NCBI GenBank assembly: GCA_038496445.1
Contig: JALMLS010000033.1
Coordinates: forward strand, 24,676 to 88,675
Length of the DNA: 64,000 nt
Origin: Trichosphaerium sp. ATCC 40318
Lineage: Eukaryota > Discosea > Flabellinia > Trichosidae
Reading direction: 5' to 3'
The translations under genes and the position numbers were made by a program. This document shows, piece by piece, positions 24,701 to 35,394 of this stretch (position 1 is its first letter; the number at the start of each line of letters is the position of its first letter). A model generated the notes under the pieces. The model did not search any database and had not been told where the DNA came from. It saw only the letters and a list, made by a program, of their open reading frames with translations.

Positions 24701-25495
24701 GAAGGAAAATCAACAAAAAATATAAACAAGTAGTAGAGAAAATGTAGCAGTTTTGACAGTGTTTTACCACCACTACCAATAATTATGCCAGCGAAATTTC
24801 TTTCATTTGGTTCAAGATTTTGCATCTCAGCCAGGCGAATAGGAACTCAATTACGGTACCATAGGAGGAAAAAAAACATTTCAAAAATTACTACAAATGG
24901 ATTTCTCTTTTGGGAATATTGAAATACAAATGAGGTTAAATTTCCTTTTGAGTTTTCTTGCGCTTGTACCGCTAGCCTCACTTACGATTGAAGAGCTTCT
25001 TTGTTCCTTGCAACGACATAGTATGCTCTTGGTGCAATATTCGAATTTAATGGAAAAATATAATCACTGCCACCTTGACCTATGCCTAGAAGAGCGTTTA
25101 GAACCAGTAACTAGCTTTTAGACAAGAATTTATCCGCAGTGTTGAACCCTAAAAGGTTTTTTGTTCTAAGCGGTTGCATACCTTCAATTTTGAAACCTGT
25201 GAGCGATATTTCTTGGTCTCCAGTGTTGTAGAGCTCTAAAAATTCATATTCTTCGTCGGAAATACGAGCATTGTACATAATTTCCGATACGATAATCTAT
25301 ACGGCTGCATTAGGGCAAAGCAACCGTTGTACCGAAATGTCGTTGTCGGTTTTGTGAGCTGTACTATTTCGTACCTTGGAGTCAGTAATAACGCAAATAA
25401 ACGCTATGAAGGCGAATAACAGCGTAATTGATGAAGCTAGAAGTAAAAAAGTTTAAAACGTGTCATAATAGCGTTATTCGTACGTGAGTGCATTG
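18706..25495 (-). CDS. Giant type I membrane protein: signal peptide, lamin-tail domains, CotH-like region, FN3, Pro/Thr mucin stalk, TM, Cys-pair tail
   Basis: Start at 25495; intron 25437-25485 gives a signal peptide (MHSPSSITLLFAFIAFICV). Next comes a lamin-tail domain (IIVSEIMYNARISDEEYEFL, about 25200-25310) and a second one (DIVISELMYHPVLEV, then HEFVEIYN, 24050-24270). A long middle part, about 21.3-23.8 kb, resembles CotH-type secreted kinase-like proteins (KGLDGHEGPYGPGD, LLVDTINNADTQAFIDENID, GVWDDAFYNQLFYKPLNGKW). An FN3 domain follows (about 20880-21200; NNTYTFRVIGRNTQGDGKFS), then some 200 residues of PTTMPT/PTAMPT repeats (20230-20830). A small module at about 19870-20150 and an extracellular domain lead to a TM helix (LVWLIAVAVAVVVLIMAACI), KTRRKRRR and a cytoplasmic tail. 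The last exon adds CSMC and CTSC, a possible zinc pair, with stop 18706-18708. Role unknown; the layout suggests an adhesive or signalling surface protein. Confidence 0.8.
20230..20830 (-). repeat. Coding minisatellite for the Pro/Thr stalk
   Basis: Imperfect tandem units of 12 bases, and higher-order multiples, encode PTTM, PTAM and PVAM quartets (clearest between 20600 and 20820), grading into degenerate PT/AP/EP repeats. Such arrays are usually O-glycosylated stalks and vary in length between strains. Confidence 0.8.
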
Positions 25496-25605
25496 TTTAG
25501 TAGTACATGTGCTTGTGTGATGAGGGTGAGTTGTTCTTTAGTTACTTTATTTAAATTCTCGCTTAAACCGTTACAGCACATAATTACAGGCGCAACGGGT
25601 ATAGA
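25496..25605. promoter_or_regulatory. Short divergent intergenic region
   Basis: Only 110 bases separate the start codons of the membrane protein (minus) and the 5'-nucleotidase (plus), so both promoters must lie here or in the first exons. No TATA-like element is obvious. Confidence 0.5.
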
Positions 25606-26940
25606 ATGACCGACGCTCCGCAGCTTATCTTTAGTGATAAGGCTGCCTTTGATAAAAAGCGTAAAAAGATGCGGGAAGATGGTCCCTTGAAGCTACAAGG
25701 TAAAGAAAGGGCTACAAAGTCCAGTGAATGTAATAATTAGTTAACGGCTATCAGTTGTGGCTGATTTCGATCGAACACTAACTACAGCTACGTCGTATTC
25801 AACATATGGCATTGTAGAGAAATGTGGCTTTTTGAGCGAAAAATACCATGAAACAGTGCGCGGACTATACGCCCACTACTATCCGATAGAGATAGACCAT
25901 ACTATTTCAAAGGTTCGTCGCCATGTATCTGTGTTCAGCATGTGACCCGTAAAAAGGAGGAAAAGACCATCAAAATGGTTGAATGGTGGACGAAAGTACG
26001 TCTATACGCCTTAGAATTACATTTAAGATCTACAACTCCGAAAAATTAACAATGTGAAGGCAAACAAAGCGCTTGCTGATGAAAACGTTAATATCAGCCT
26101 CTTCCCTAAGATGGTGGAGGTTGCTACCGTTGCGTTTCGCGATCGTACGTGTACTTTTTTGATTTGAAATTATTATTTTATTTACACCCACGTGAAGATA
26201 CACGTGATATGTTCAAAGAGTGTGAGGCAAATAACGTCCCTCTGTTGGTGTTTTCTGCTGGATTGACACCTGTCATTGAGAGTGTATTCATGTAAGTCCG
26301 AAAACCTGGTCCAACCCGGTTTTGTTTGTATTTTTTGTGACACTGCATTTGTATCTATTTTTGGTTTTTGACTTAACGTAGGCACCTTGAAAAGAAGATA
26401 TACAAGAATATGCATATCGTATCGAATAATCTAGGTGTCACCGACACTGGAAAAATAACTGGCCTTAGTGGTAACCTTTATTAATTGTTTTTAACCAAAG
26501 GTTTGTTAGCTAATGCCTGCTACTTTAAGGTACTCTAATTCACGTGTTGAATAAGAACGAATTCACACTACCAACCGATACACCTTGGTATGGTCAAATA
26601 AAGAACAGAGACAACGTAATTCTCATGGGTACGCAGTCATAAAACCTTGAAAAAAGAGATTATTAAACAACTTCAAGGTGATCACACTGGTGATGCCTCT
26701 ATGGCTGATAAACTGCCTCATGGCGAGATTATTAGAATTGGTTTCCTAAACTCAAAGGTAACGAGAAATTCTCATTCAAAGACACTGTACGGGCAATTGT
26801 TTTTTGATTTCTATTTTTAGGTTGAGGAAAATATTGAAAATTATAAGAAACTATTCGATGTTGTAGTCACTAATGATGGAACAATGGAGTTTGCTTTGAA
26901 GCTCATAAAAGAGATTTTACATAATAAAGATTTCTTGTAG
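25606..26940 (+). CDS. Cytosolic 5'-nucleotidase III-like (pyrimidine 5'-nucleotidase, UMPH-1 family)
   Basis: ATG 25606 (MTDAPQLIFSDKAAFDKKRK). The HAD-fold nucleophile motif is VADFDRTLTTATSYSTYGIV, followed by the UMPH-1 helices (HYYPIEIDHTISK, MVEWWTKVNKALADENVNIS). Then come the HAD motif II strand VPLLVFSAGLTPVIESVF, the NNLGV segment, and motif III/IV DHTGDASMADKLPHGEIIRI. The protein ends at 26940 (ILHNKDFL), about 300 residues, the usual length for NT5C3. Eight or so short introns are present (e.g. about 25701-25756, 26149-26197). It dephosphorylates pyrimidine nucleoside monophosphates in the cytosol using Mg. It shares a 110-base divergent promoter with the membrane protein gene. 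Confidence 0.9.
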
Positions 26941-27008
26941 AAAGAATTCACAACAAAGTTCGGGAGTACCTCTGAAGGGATGGCTTTTTTATTGTTTTTT
27001 TTTTTTGT

Positions 27009-29302
27009 TCAATTTTTTTCGTCCATTGTAATGCCGGTCGTCCTCTGTTTTGGTGGTTGCCAGTATACTGCTATTACTACAGTAGATAATAGTATGCAAA
27101 TAAATCCATTGATAAGAGACATAAGTGACCATTGTGGTAGTCCTGAGATTATAACTTGGCGTTCTTGTTGAGGTGAAAAAACAGGTAACATTGCAATCAA
27201 CATTATAGGCATCAAAGCTAAAAGAGGGTAATGTAATATTCCTTTTTTGATTCTCTGGTATTCTAATAGTGATAAAGGGCCAAAGCTGTCTTGAATCAAT
27301 TCTGGCGCATCACTTGACATTGTCGTCTAAACGAGTTCAATATGAAAAACAATTTCATTCGATAAACTAAGTTATATTACCATATCTATCGAACTTGCTG
27401 TCTTCCTCTGGTATGCTTTTCGTACTATATTTACAGTGAAGAATACAATGGTGTTGGCAATAAAAGCATACAGCCCTATGTCCACACCGTAAAATCGAGA
27501 AAAACCAGATATTGCAAGAGCTATAAGAATCACCATTCCAACGATAATCCCGCTTAAAACCTCGGTTGATTTTACCTCTAATACATGTTATTATAGACGA
27601 ATTTCTACTAAGGGTGGTACCGAAAGAAGGGAATACTAGAGGTAAGAATAGACCCATAAAAAGCTGTGCTGTAATACCACCTTGTATAACGAAAAGAGTT
27701 GTTAAATTAATATTCCAAAAAAGACTGACGGCCATACAACCGAATAACAATAGCGCATTTGATACTCTTCCAATGATAAGCGCCTTTTTATCTGATATAG
27801 AAGGCCAGATCAAACCCTAGAAACATATAAGCGCCATAACAAAGCTCGCACGTGCCTTTACAATGTCCGTTATAAATATGTATCCAACAGACATTAAAGC
27901 TGAGTCTAAAGAAGACATAACAGCAGCAATTAAAATAGATGTAAAAATACTAACAATCCAATAGTAAGCGCCATGAAGGTCAAGTAAGTCTCTGAAAACA
28001 AGAGAAATAACTTGATCAGAATCTTCTTGTTTCAATAAAGGGTATCGTAAAATAGCTTGTACTCCAAGTAATACTGAAGGTATATGTCTAAAGTACGTTG
28101 TCCACAATCCTATTTAAAATAAATAATCACACGTGATTGTCACGTGAAAACGACTTACCGATGATGTAAACGTTTTTAACTACTTGTTCGTCTCTCGCTG
28201 CTATGATTCGTTGTATGGCTGGTGCGTTGAATCCAGCAAGGGATGTGATGATAATAAAAGAAGCCCAACTTACTAAGGAGTTGTTATTACTCTGAAATAC
28301 AACAATGCCTAAAACTACCTGTATTTTCTATTGTTGGTGTTGAAGTGTATACTTCATTAGTTTCATTCAAGGACTCTACAGCTTTCCCAATACCACCAAA
28401 AGTGTATCCTACTACAAAATACAAAAATATACCGCCGAGGATAAGCATGGAGCCCTTGAAATAAGAGTTATAAAGCATTATTATTTTACAACTCGCACCT
28501 GTATTAAGTCTGTCAATACCACTGAACGGAAGCCACCAATGCTCTCATAAATCAATACTATGATAACAAGAAAGGAAGCACCCCAAACGGCTGGAACGCC
28601 TATAAGTCCCTCGTAACACAACTTTACAAACTGATAACTAAGCATACAATACCTCTACAAAATCTCCCATGGCTTTACATTGAGACAAGACTTGTACACT
28701 TCCATAAGCAATCCACGTTAGGCTGTATACCAAAGCTAATATCTTTGAATCGTAGCTGCAAATGGTCAGACTTTCAAAAGAAACGAAGAATCGTACAGGT
28801 AGATAATAAGGTCGCTGGGCGCTAAGAACTTCTTTTGTCTGACAAGTCTAAAAAGTTGAGGAGCCCACATTGCGCCAATCAAGAAAATGCCAATGTCGAC
28901 TTGAGACCACCTAAGAGCAACAAAACCTAAGTGATGAGTGAACACGAACTACTGAAAAATACATTTCAAATCATAGACCTGTACGTCACGTGATATTTTT
29001 TTTTTGTCTTTAATTTTTTACCCTGACGCTTACCTGTACGAAAAGCATCGCCGGGAATACCAACATAATTGTATCCAGACGTCAAAAAAGATAATAGCGT
29101 AAAAGCTAGAACAACGTTTCCCAAATTTTGACCTGCCAAGTAGTAATCGCCTAGAAGGAACCAATTTAAACCAATGTTAAGTTAAAAATGTACCTAGCGT
29201 TTGTTGCCTTGCGTATAAGCGCCCATATAGCGCTATACCGATTATGAACAATAAATATATGCCCAAGCAAACGTAGACGCCATAACCTAAGTCCAGAACC
29301 AT
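27009..29302 (-). CDS. Sodium:solute symporter family (SLC5-like) transporter
   Basis: Start at 29302 (MVLDLGYGVYVCLGIYLLFI), stop at 27009-27011. The protein is a chain of hydrophobic helices typical of SSS transporters: GDYYLAGQNLGNVVLAFTLL with FLTSGYNYVGIPGDAFR, the sodium-site helix AVMSSLDSALMSVGYIFITD (27.9 kb), and late helices LLFGCMAVSLFWNINL and ALMPIMLIAMLPVF. SSDS/SSLDSAL is the conserved TM8 sodium site. About a dozen helices and ten short introns are present. The substrate (sugar, carboxylate, choline, urea and so on) cannot be told from sequence. CACGTG occurs in introns at 28130-28135, 28141-28146 and near 28986. Confidence 0.85.
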
Positions 29303-29433
29303 TTTAAATGCTGTCAAGGAAAGTCGTCTCTATTCAATATTGTTTAAAAATGTATGTAGCCCCACTGCGTAACTACAAGATTGTAAGTCTTCCTTCATTA
29401 GTTATACAAAGCTATGTCTTTTTATTAACTTTA

Positions 29434-30130
29434 TTACAACGAGCAAGCCCATGCTATTGCATCAACATGTACAGCAAAGTCAAATGAAATTAGCTCTGTA
29501 AAAGTTTTCTTCTTATTGCACTCCCATAGCCATCCTATAAACTGTCTTCGTTGTAGGATATTGTGTACTTCTTTATTTAATTGCAGTAGAATCGACATCT
29601 CAGATTCTTTCAGTTTAAACCGCCATGAATGTCCTCTCTTGGGTGTATCAAGGAAAGTTATCCATCTGACAAAGTAAGTATTTTTTTGGTTTCTATTGCA
29701 TTGATTTTTCGAAAACAAATTCGCATCATCAGAGGTACCTTGATAGTAACCTTTCGGGACTCTGTCGCTCTGACGTTTAGTGTATTTTTCTGGACACGAA
29801 GAGAAATATCCACAGACAACATAAATGAATCGTGATTACTAATAAACCGTTACAAAATTCCTGCCGTACACTACAAGATAGAGTGTTTCTTTGTTGTCAC
29901 ATATTGGTATAACGCGTAGCTGAAGATTGATAGATGTAACTAACGCATACCCTATGGCATTGTATTTTTACCAAAAAACTTCTGCAGCTTTGGGTCATAG
30001 TCCAACGAAAAGAGGGAGAACGGATCCTAGCGTTACAAACCAAATAAAATTAAAGAAAAATCAAAAAGTGAATTTTACGTACAACACTCTTTTCTATGTG
30101 ACTATTAATATCTCTTGTAGAATTATCAGA
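29434..30130 (-). pseudogene. Degenerate copy of the unknown gene at 32792-33757
   Basis: The last exon (29434-29660) is intact and similar to the other copy (SWRFKLKESEMSILLQLNKE, FDFAVHVDAIAWACSL). The preceding exon starts like the other copy (DPFSLFSLDYDPKLQKFFGK) but near 29950 it has one base fewer than copy B and an in-frame TAG (after NTMP). The frame recovers only after the shift (ALVTSINLQLRVI). The first exon shares little with copy B. No family is recognised. Most likely a decayed duplicate, though a single assembly error would also explain the break. Confidence 0.6.
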
Positions 30131-30421
30131 TGAGCTCAGATTGGCATGGAAAGAGAACACTAATACAGTTTGTATTCAATACAGTACAAAATTGAGGCTC
30201 TAGCGGCGTAGTCGTTGTAAAACTAGTCATGACAGAATTATTTACAAAGCACGTGTCTAAAAGCTGACTTAAATAGATATTGTTTACTTAGTTCAGTTAA
30301 ATACACAGTGTTGAACGACAACGTAATGACTTATTCAAAGCGTTGCATTCCATGAGTTCATAGGAAATGAGAACAAATCAAGAATCAATACATATTGTAG
30401 CTATTTGACCGACTGTGGGTA

Positions 30422-32364
30422 CTAATTGAATGATTCAAATATTACAGTAAGGTCTGGATTCGATTCATTAAGAAAGTTTCCATGGTAAGTAGCACGAATA
30501 TCAGATGGATCTTCATTCTGGTCTACGAAAAGAATCGTCAAAGAAAACAAAACTGAAACCTTGCAACTAGTATGCATGCTATGTTAATGCGTACCTGGGG
30601 GCTTTGTTATTTTAAAGCGTCTCACGATACTACTAATCATTACGACAAGCTCTGTCAGTGCAAGGTTCTGACCAATACAGTTTCTTGGACCAGCACTGAA
30701 TGGAATCCAAGAAAAAGAGCTTGCGTCGTTGTTAATAAATCTATCTGGATTGAATATATTTGGGTTTTCCCTGTGAGTTAACAGTTAAATAAAACCTCAA
30801 GTATTACACCACATACCATAGTTCTGGGTCACGCATCACAAAGAATATTGTCAGCAGAACGTTTTGACCGGAACTTATTGTTGTATTTCCCACGGTAAGG
30901 TCTTTGTTTAGAGCACGTGGTAAATTGATGACAGGTGGATACATTCTCAGAGTCTCCCTGTGATAAATAAAATTTAGGTTCTGACCAATATAAAGAGAGC
31001 GTACTTGATGAATGCTTTTGTGTACTTGAACTCATGAAGTTGTTGCTTTGTTGATATTGTTTCACCATCACCTTATTTGTTCATTTAGTTCATTGTCATT
31101 GGCTGGAATTGTACATACTTAGTAGGTCATTCGCCTCTTGTTTTAGTTTTTCTTGAATTTCTGGATACCTTGACATGACGTACAGTGCCCAAGCAAGTGT
31201 GATAGATGTCTAGGTTCGTATTAATAGTAAAACTGGTATGTGACATACTGTGTCAAATCCTGCAAAGAAAAATAACAGAGCTTCATTTGCTATTGTAGCA
31301 TCTGTAAGAATATCTGGATTGTCAGATTGTGCCAACAACATCAGAGTTATCAAGTCATCACAAGGATTTCCTTCGTTAATGCGTCTACGTCTGTCATCAA
31401 TAGCAGCAAATAACTTACCAAGAAGTTCAGCTTTGAGTTGACCATACTGTCTACAGACTTGTTTAGCAAGAAAGTGGAATAAAACACGAATCTCGTACTT
31501 GTATTCAAAGAGGCCAGCTGAGAGCAACTTGTACTTAAGATGTGTACCTAATGATTTCAAGAGTTTAGGGAAGTGATTCGCCAACCAGACATGATCGAAA
31601 TCGCCACCAAATATCAAAGAAACAATGATACGCATTGTTATCAGTGACGTTTCTTTCTTTGGTGTTGCTTCAAATTTACCATTTTTCATTTTCTTTTCAA
31701 TATCGTCTAAACCCTTCGCTGTCATCTCTGATATCATTGGAATCATCGCTTTCAATGATTTAAAGTGAAACACGGGTGTCAGTAATCTCCTACGGGCCTT
31801 CCAAACATCATCTGTTTGCATAGTTACAAGACCATCTCCAAACATGTCTCCGATCTACACAAAAAGTAAGTCTGACATTGTTATTTTGACCGAGAAAAAA
31901 ATGTCGTTTCGTGATGCCGTTTGGTTTGCACGTGATAAACATGACGTACAAGTTTATAATTTGCCAGATTCTTAGGCACGTTATCGCGTAATAAGAGCTG
32001 TTTAATTATACTACTATCGCTGACGCTGATAATATAGTGACCACTGACGGGGTGAATGCCCATTACTGTCACTTTATGGAGTTTGTTCTCTTTTGTCTTT
32101 GGCCATTTAATAATTCGGTTTACATAATATCTTTGTGGTATTAGTTCTGTAGTACTTGTGAAGTGTAAAAACATCTACAACGTACGTTTTAGGATCAGTA
32201 CCAAAACTCCAAGGGAATATTAAAGCGTTAGGATGCCGTGGTAGTCCAAGGTACCAGAATTTAACTTTTAGAAAACTGACAGCCTTCTTGCCATACACAC
32301 GTAAGAAAGCTGCAATAAGCGCTAACACGACGACAATTAAAATGAGTACAGCTGATGTGTCCAT
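30422..32364 (-). CDS. Cytochrome P450, copy A
   Basis: Start at 32364: ER anchor (MDTSAVLILIVVVLALIAAF) followed by the Pro-rich hinge LGLPRHPNAL. Later exons show RKKETSLITMRIIVSLIFGG-type mid-region sequence, the I-helix AGFDT (near 31250), the K-helix ExxR in ETLRMYPPV, and the heme loop PFSAGPRNCIGQ with the cysteine ligand (near 30680). The stop is at 30422-30424. It resembles the CYP4/CYP3 clans of microsomal monooxygenases. The frame breaks once near 32175: the run GTTTTTAC has one T too many for DVLHFTST to continue into RYYVNRIIKWPKTKENKLHK. A paralogue lies at 35395-37320. It may be a functional gene with a base-calling error, or a recent pseudogene. Confidence 0.85.
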
Positions 32365-32791
32365 CTGATAAGGAGTAATAATAATTGGGGTTGTTAAAAA
32401 GTAACTAATTTTTCTTTATCTCAATCCTGCGAAATTTATGTTGAGGTTTCTTATGCAACGCGAGAATTCAAATGACAATCCCAACAGTACAATAACAAAC
32501 AACCGTAAACAGTTTAAAACTATCTTGCTACATACTGTTAAAGGCCGTTGTATTTCGCATGAAAAGCAATGAGGTTGTTCACGTGATCTTTGATAACTGT
32601 CAAAGTTTATTACATAACTACAAAGGATTAGAGCTCTTTTTAAAGTAACTTTGGCAAAACACAACCTCTCACAAGACATTCACGTAGATGTCTTCTGGTT
32701 AAAAGAATAAACTGCCTATTTCAGAAAACGTTGTTCGTACTTCTCCAGCTTTGTTTAGCACAACCATACTTCGAGTGGTTTAAGTTATTTA
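32365..32791. other. Spacer upstream of P450 A
   Basis: About 430 AT-rich bases with a TTCACGTGATC motif near 32579. No supported gene; it is presumably the P450 promoter plus the neighbour's 3' UTR. Confidence 0.5.
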
Positions 32792-33757
32792 TTACAATGA
32801 GCAAGCCCATGCTACAGCGTCAACATTTACAGCAAAGTCAAAAGAATTAAGCTCAATGTATGACACCTCATCGGTACATTTCCATTTCCACGCGACACAA
32901 TGTCTTTCATTTAGTACACGGCGTACTTCTTGGTTTACTTCCCACCAACGCGATTTCTCAGATTCTTTTAACGAAAACCGCCATGAAAGGCCTTTCTTGC
33001 GCGTATCAAGCATGTTAACCCATCTAGAAAGCAAAAGTAAGCACATCAACATTCTTTTTTTGGTTCAGTGTTAACAGACGAAAAGTCGATCTTTTTTTTT
33101 TTTAACAGCTTATAACATACCTAGATATTGACCTATACGTGCTGTACGCGTTTATAGGTCTCTTAGTTTTCTCCGAGCAGAATATAGCTACTGAAAGCAT
33201 GAATGAGTCGTGGTTACTACCAAGTGTAAGTATAACACGTGTAACAATCAAGGTAAAAAACAAATGGCCCCAATCTTATTTTTTAGCAACGTACACAACT
33301 TGATAAAAACTTCCTTCCTGACTATCCACAGGTATAACGCCTAGCTTTAGAGATATTGTCATAGCCAAGGCATATAATACAGGTCTTGTTGATTTACCGA
33401 AGACTTTCTGTAGCATTGGTTCATAGTCTAAAAAGAAGAGGGAGAACGGATCCTTTATGAAAAAATTAGTAAAAAAAATATCTGATAAAATGGTGCTCCT
33501 TTTGCTCTTTGTAAACAGCGTACCGCGCTCTCATTACTTTTTTCTCCATTGTCGTCTTTGTTACCATTCAGAGCGAAGCTCACCTCTTTGTAACTGGGTA
33601 CGCCAATGTTATTATTGTTTAGGACTGTACAAAACTTTGGGGTGACTGGTATCATGTGATCAATGCAGATTTTCTTAGTGAACTCTTTGCTGTTGGCGAA
33701 GCTGATAGAATTGCCTTTGAAGTGATTACGCAATGTGAATCCACCTGAGCGCATCAT
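32792..33757 (-). CDS. Unrecognised protein, intact copy B of the tandem-duplicated small gene
   Basis: ATG at 33757 (MMRSGGFTLRNHFKGNSISF). Exon 1 runs to GEKSNESA, then an intron (donor GTACGC, to about 33453), then DPFSLFFLDYEPMLQKVFGK and LYALAMTISLKLGVIPVDSQ. A further exon follows (LGSNHDSFMLSVAIFC), and the last exon is WVNMLDTRKKGLSWRFSLKE to FDFAVNVDAVAWACSL, stop 32792-32794. About 260 residues, no signal peptide or membrane segment, Trp- and Lys-rich towards the end. I do not recognise the family. The partner copy at 29434 is damaged. Each copy sits immediately downstream of the preceding P450 in minus-strand order. Confidence 0.6.
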
Positions 33758-35394
33758 GAATTAGTTTGACATGACGCGTCATCGTAATGTGAATTTAAAG
33801 ACGCTGTCACGTGCCTAAGCCTTTTTTTGTGCAGGATGGGCGGTTTGTTTGCTTTTTTTTTTCACCTTTTATCGAGATGCGAAGGAGGTTGCGCAGAGAC
33901 GTCAATACTCGTATGCGGCCGGACTAGAAGTGGTTTTAGCTAACAAGTTGTTTTTTTGTGTTTCTTCTTTATTTCAAGAGTTAAACACGTGCCGTAGTGG
34001 GTAGCGAAGTTTGGGTGTTGATTTATCCGGTTGATATTGGTAGAAGTAGTAGAAACAAGTGAGGCAATGTAGGTCCATGTTGTGAGTGTATGAGTCGCGT
34101 TGGTGGGAAGTATACCAAGAGCGAAAAGTACAGAAACTAGCCGCGCTAGTATTGCAAGGATTAAATCATACAAAGGCGTCTCCAGACTGGAGAATCACCT
34201 CTCTACCCTATAGTAAAACATTAGAAAGCGCGCTTCACACAAACTGTTAAAGTTAGTATTGTACCTTGTTGCAATACCTGTGAAGAGGGAGTAGTGGCAA
34301 TATTGATATTTAACTAAGAATTTGATGTCAAAGGAGATCCAAATTGTCAACACTCGTCATGTCGCGGCGGTCCACTAACCGTACGGCACTATGAATAGCT
34401 CTAGTACCAAGGAGTCGCTAATAAGCATCAATAGCAACAAACGCAGGTATGGTAGTGACTGTCGTGTTTAATGCTAGGTGGCTATTGAGTGCTACCCGCT
34501 TTTGTTTAAGATTTTGATAACACTAAGTTATTTTGCTTCATGGGTTCGCCATCACAGGTCTTTCTGCGCATTCTGTGCCAACAAAATTATAAGTACCGGT
34601 TGAAAAGGAGTGTTTGTAATCACGTGATGTTGAACAGTTTTTTCAGAATTATTTAAATGTCACTTGTTAAGTTTTGACTGATATTAGGTACCTAAGGAGT
34701 TTATTACGAGATGATGTATGCTACGGGATTTGTCTGCGGACACTTATCGAAACCAAACACAATTTTTTTAAACTCCGTTACAAGTACCGAAAACGGGTCA
34801 AATCGTCTTTATCTAAGATAAGAATAATACTTGAATATTAGTTCTCAACAAGAACGGGAAACCATTATAGAACACAAGCTGGAACAATTAGGACTATTTT
34901 TATTTTGCTACTGACTAACTGTTTTAGGGGATCATACCATTTTAACCTATAATCTAAAGTTCTTGCGTTGACGGAATATATGACTTTATTTAGTGCACAA
35001 CAGCTGAATTGTAAATAAACTCCTCGTTCGCAATTTGAGTACAGAAGCAGTAGCAACGTATATAAAAACAGAGCCATTACCATCAATAGAAAATAATATC
35101 ATCGGTGATTTGTCTATTGGCTACCAAACAGTCATTTCCAACATTCCAAAAATAGTTTTTTACTACATGTTCTCCATCTGCAACGAAGGAGGTTTCTGAG
35201 CTACGGACATAAACTTAGGAGCTCTGGCAAGTGGCCATAATTACGTTCACGTTAGAACATCTAAGTTTCTTGAATATAATTGTCTCCGCCTTAATGCTTA
35301 ATGGATCCATACTATGCAATGTTCAATATTATTACAGTTGGAAGCTAACAATTTATTTACAGAATAAACTTATGTACACCATATTCGGACCTTA
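33758..35394. other. 1.6 kb without a supported gene
   Basis: Both strands contain only short, unconserved frames. CACGTG motifs lie near 33808, 33987 and 34621. The equivalent spacer after the first repeat unit is only about 290 bases, so this segment is extra sequence gained in, or lost from, one unit of the tandem duplication. Confidence 0.5.
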
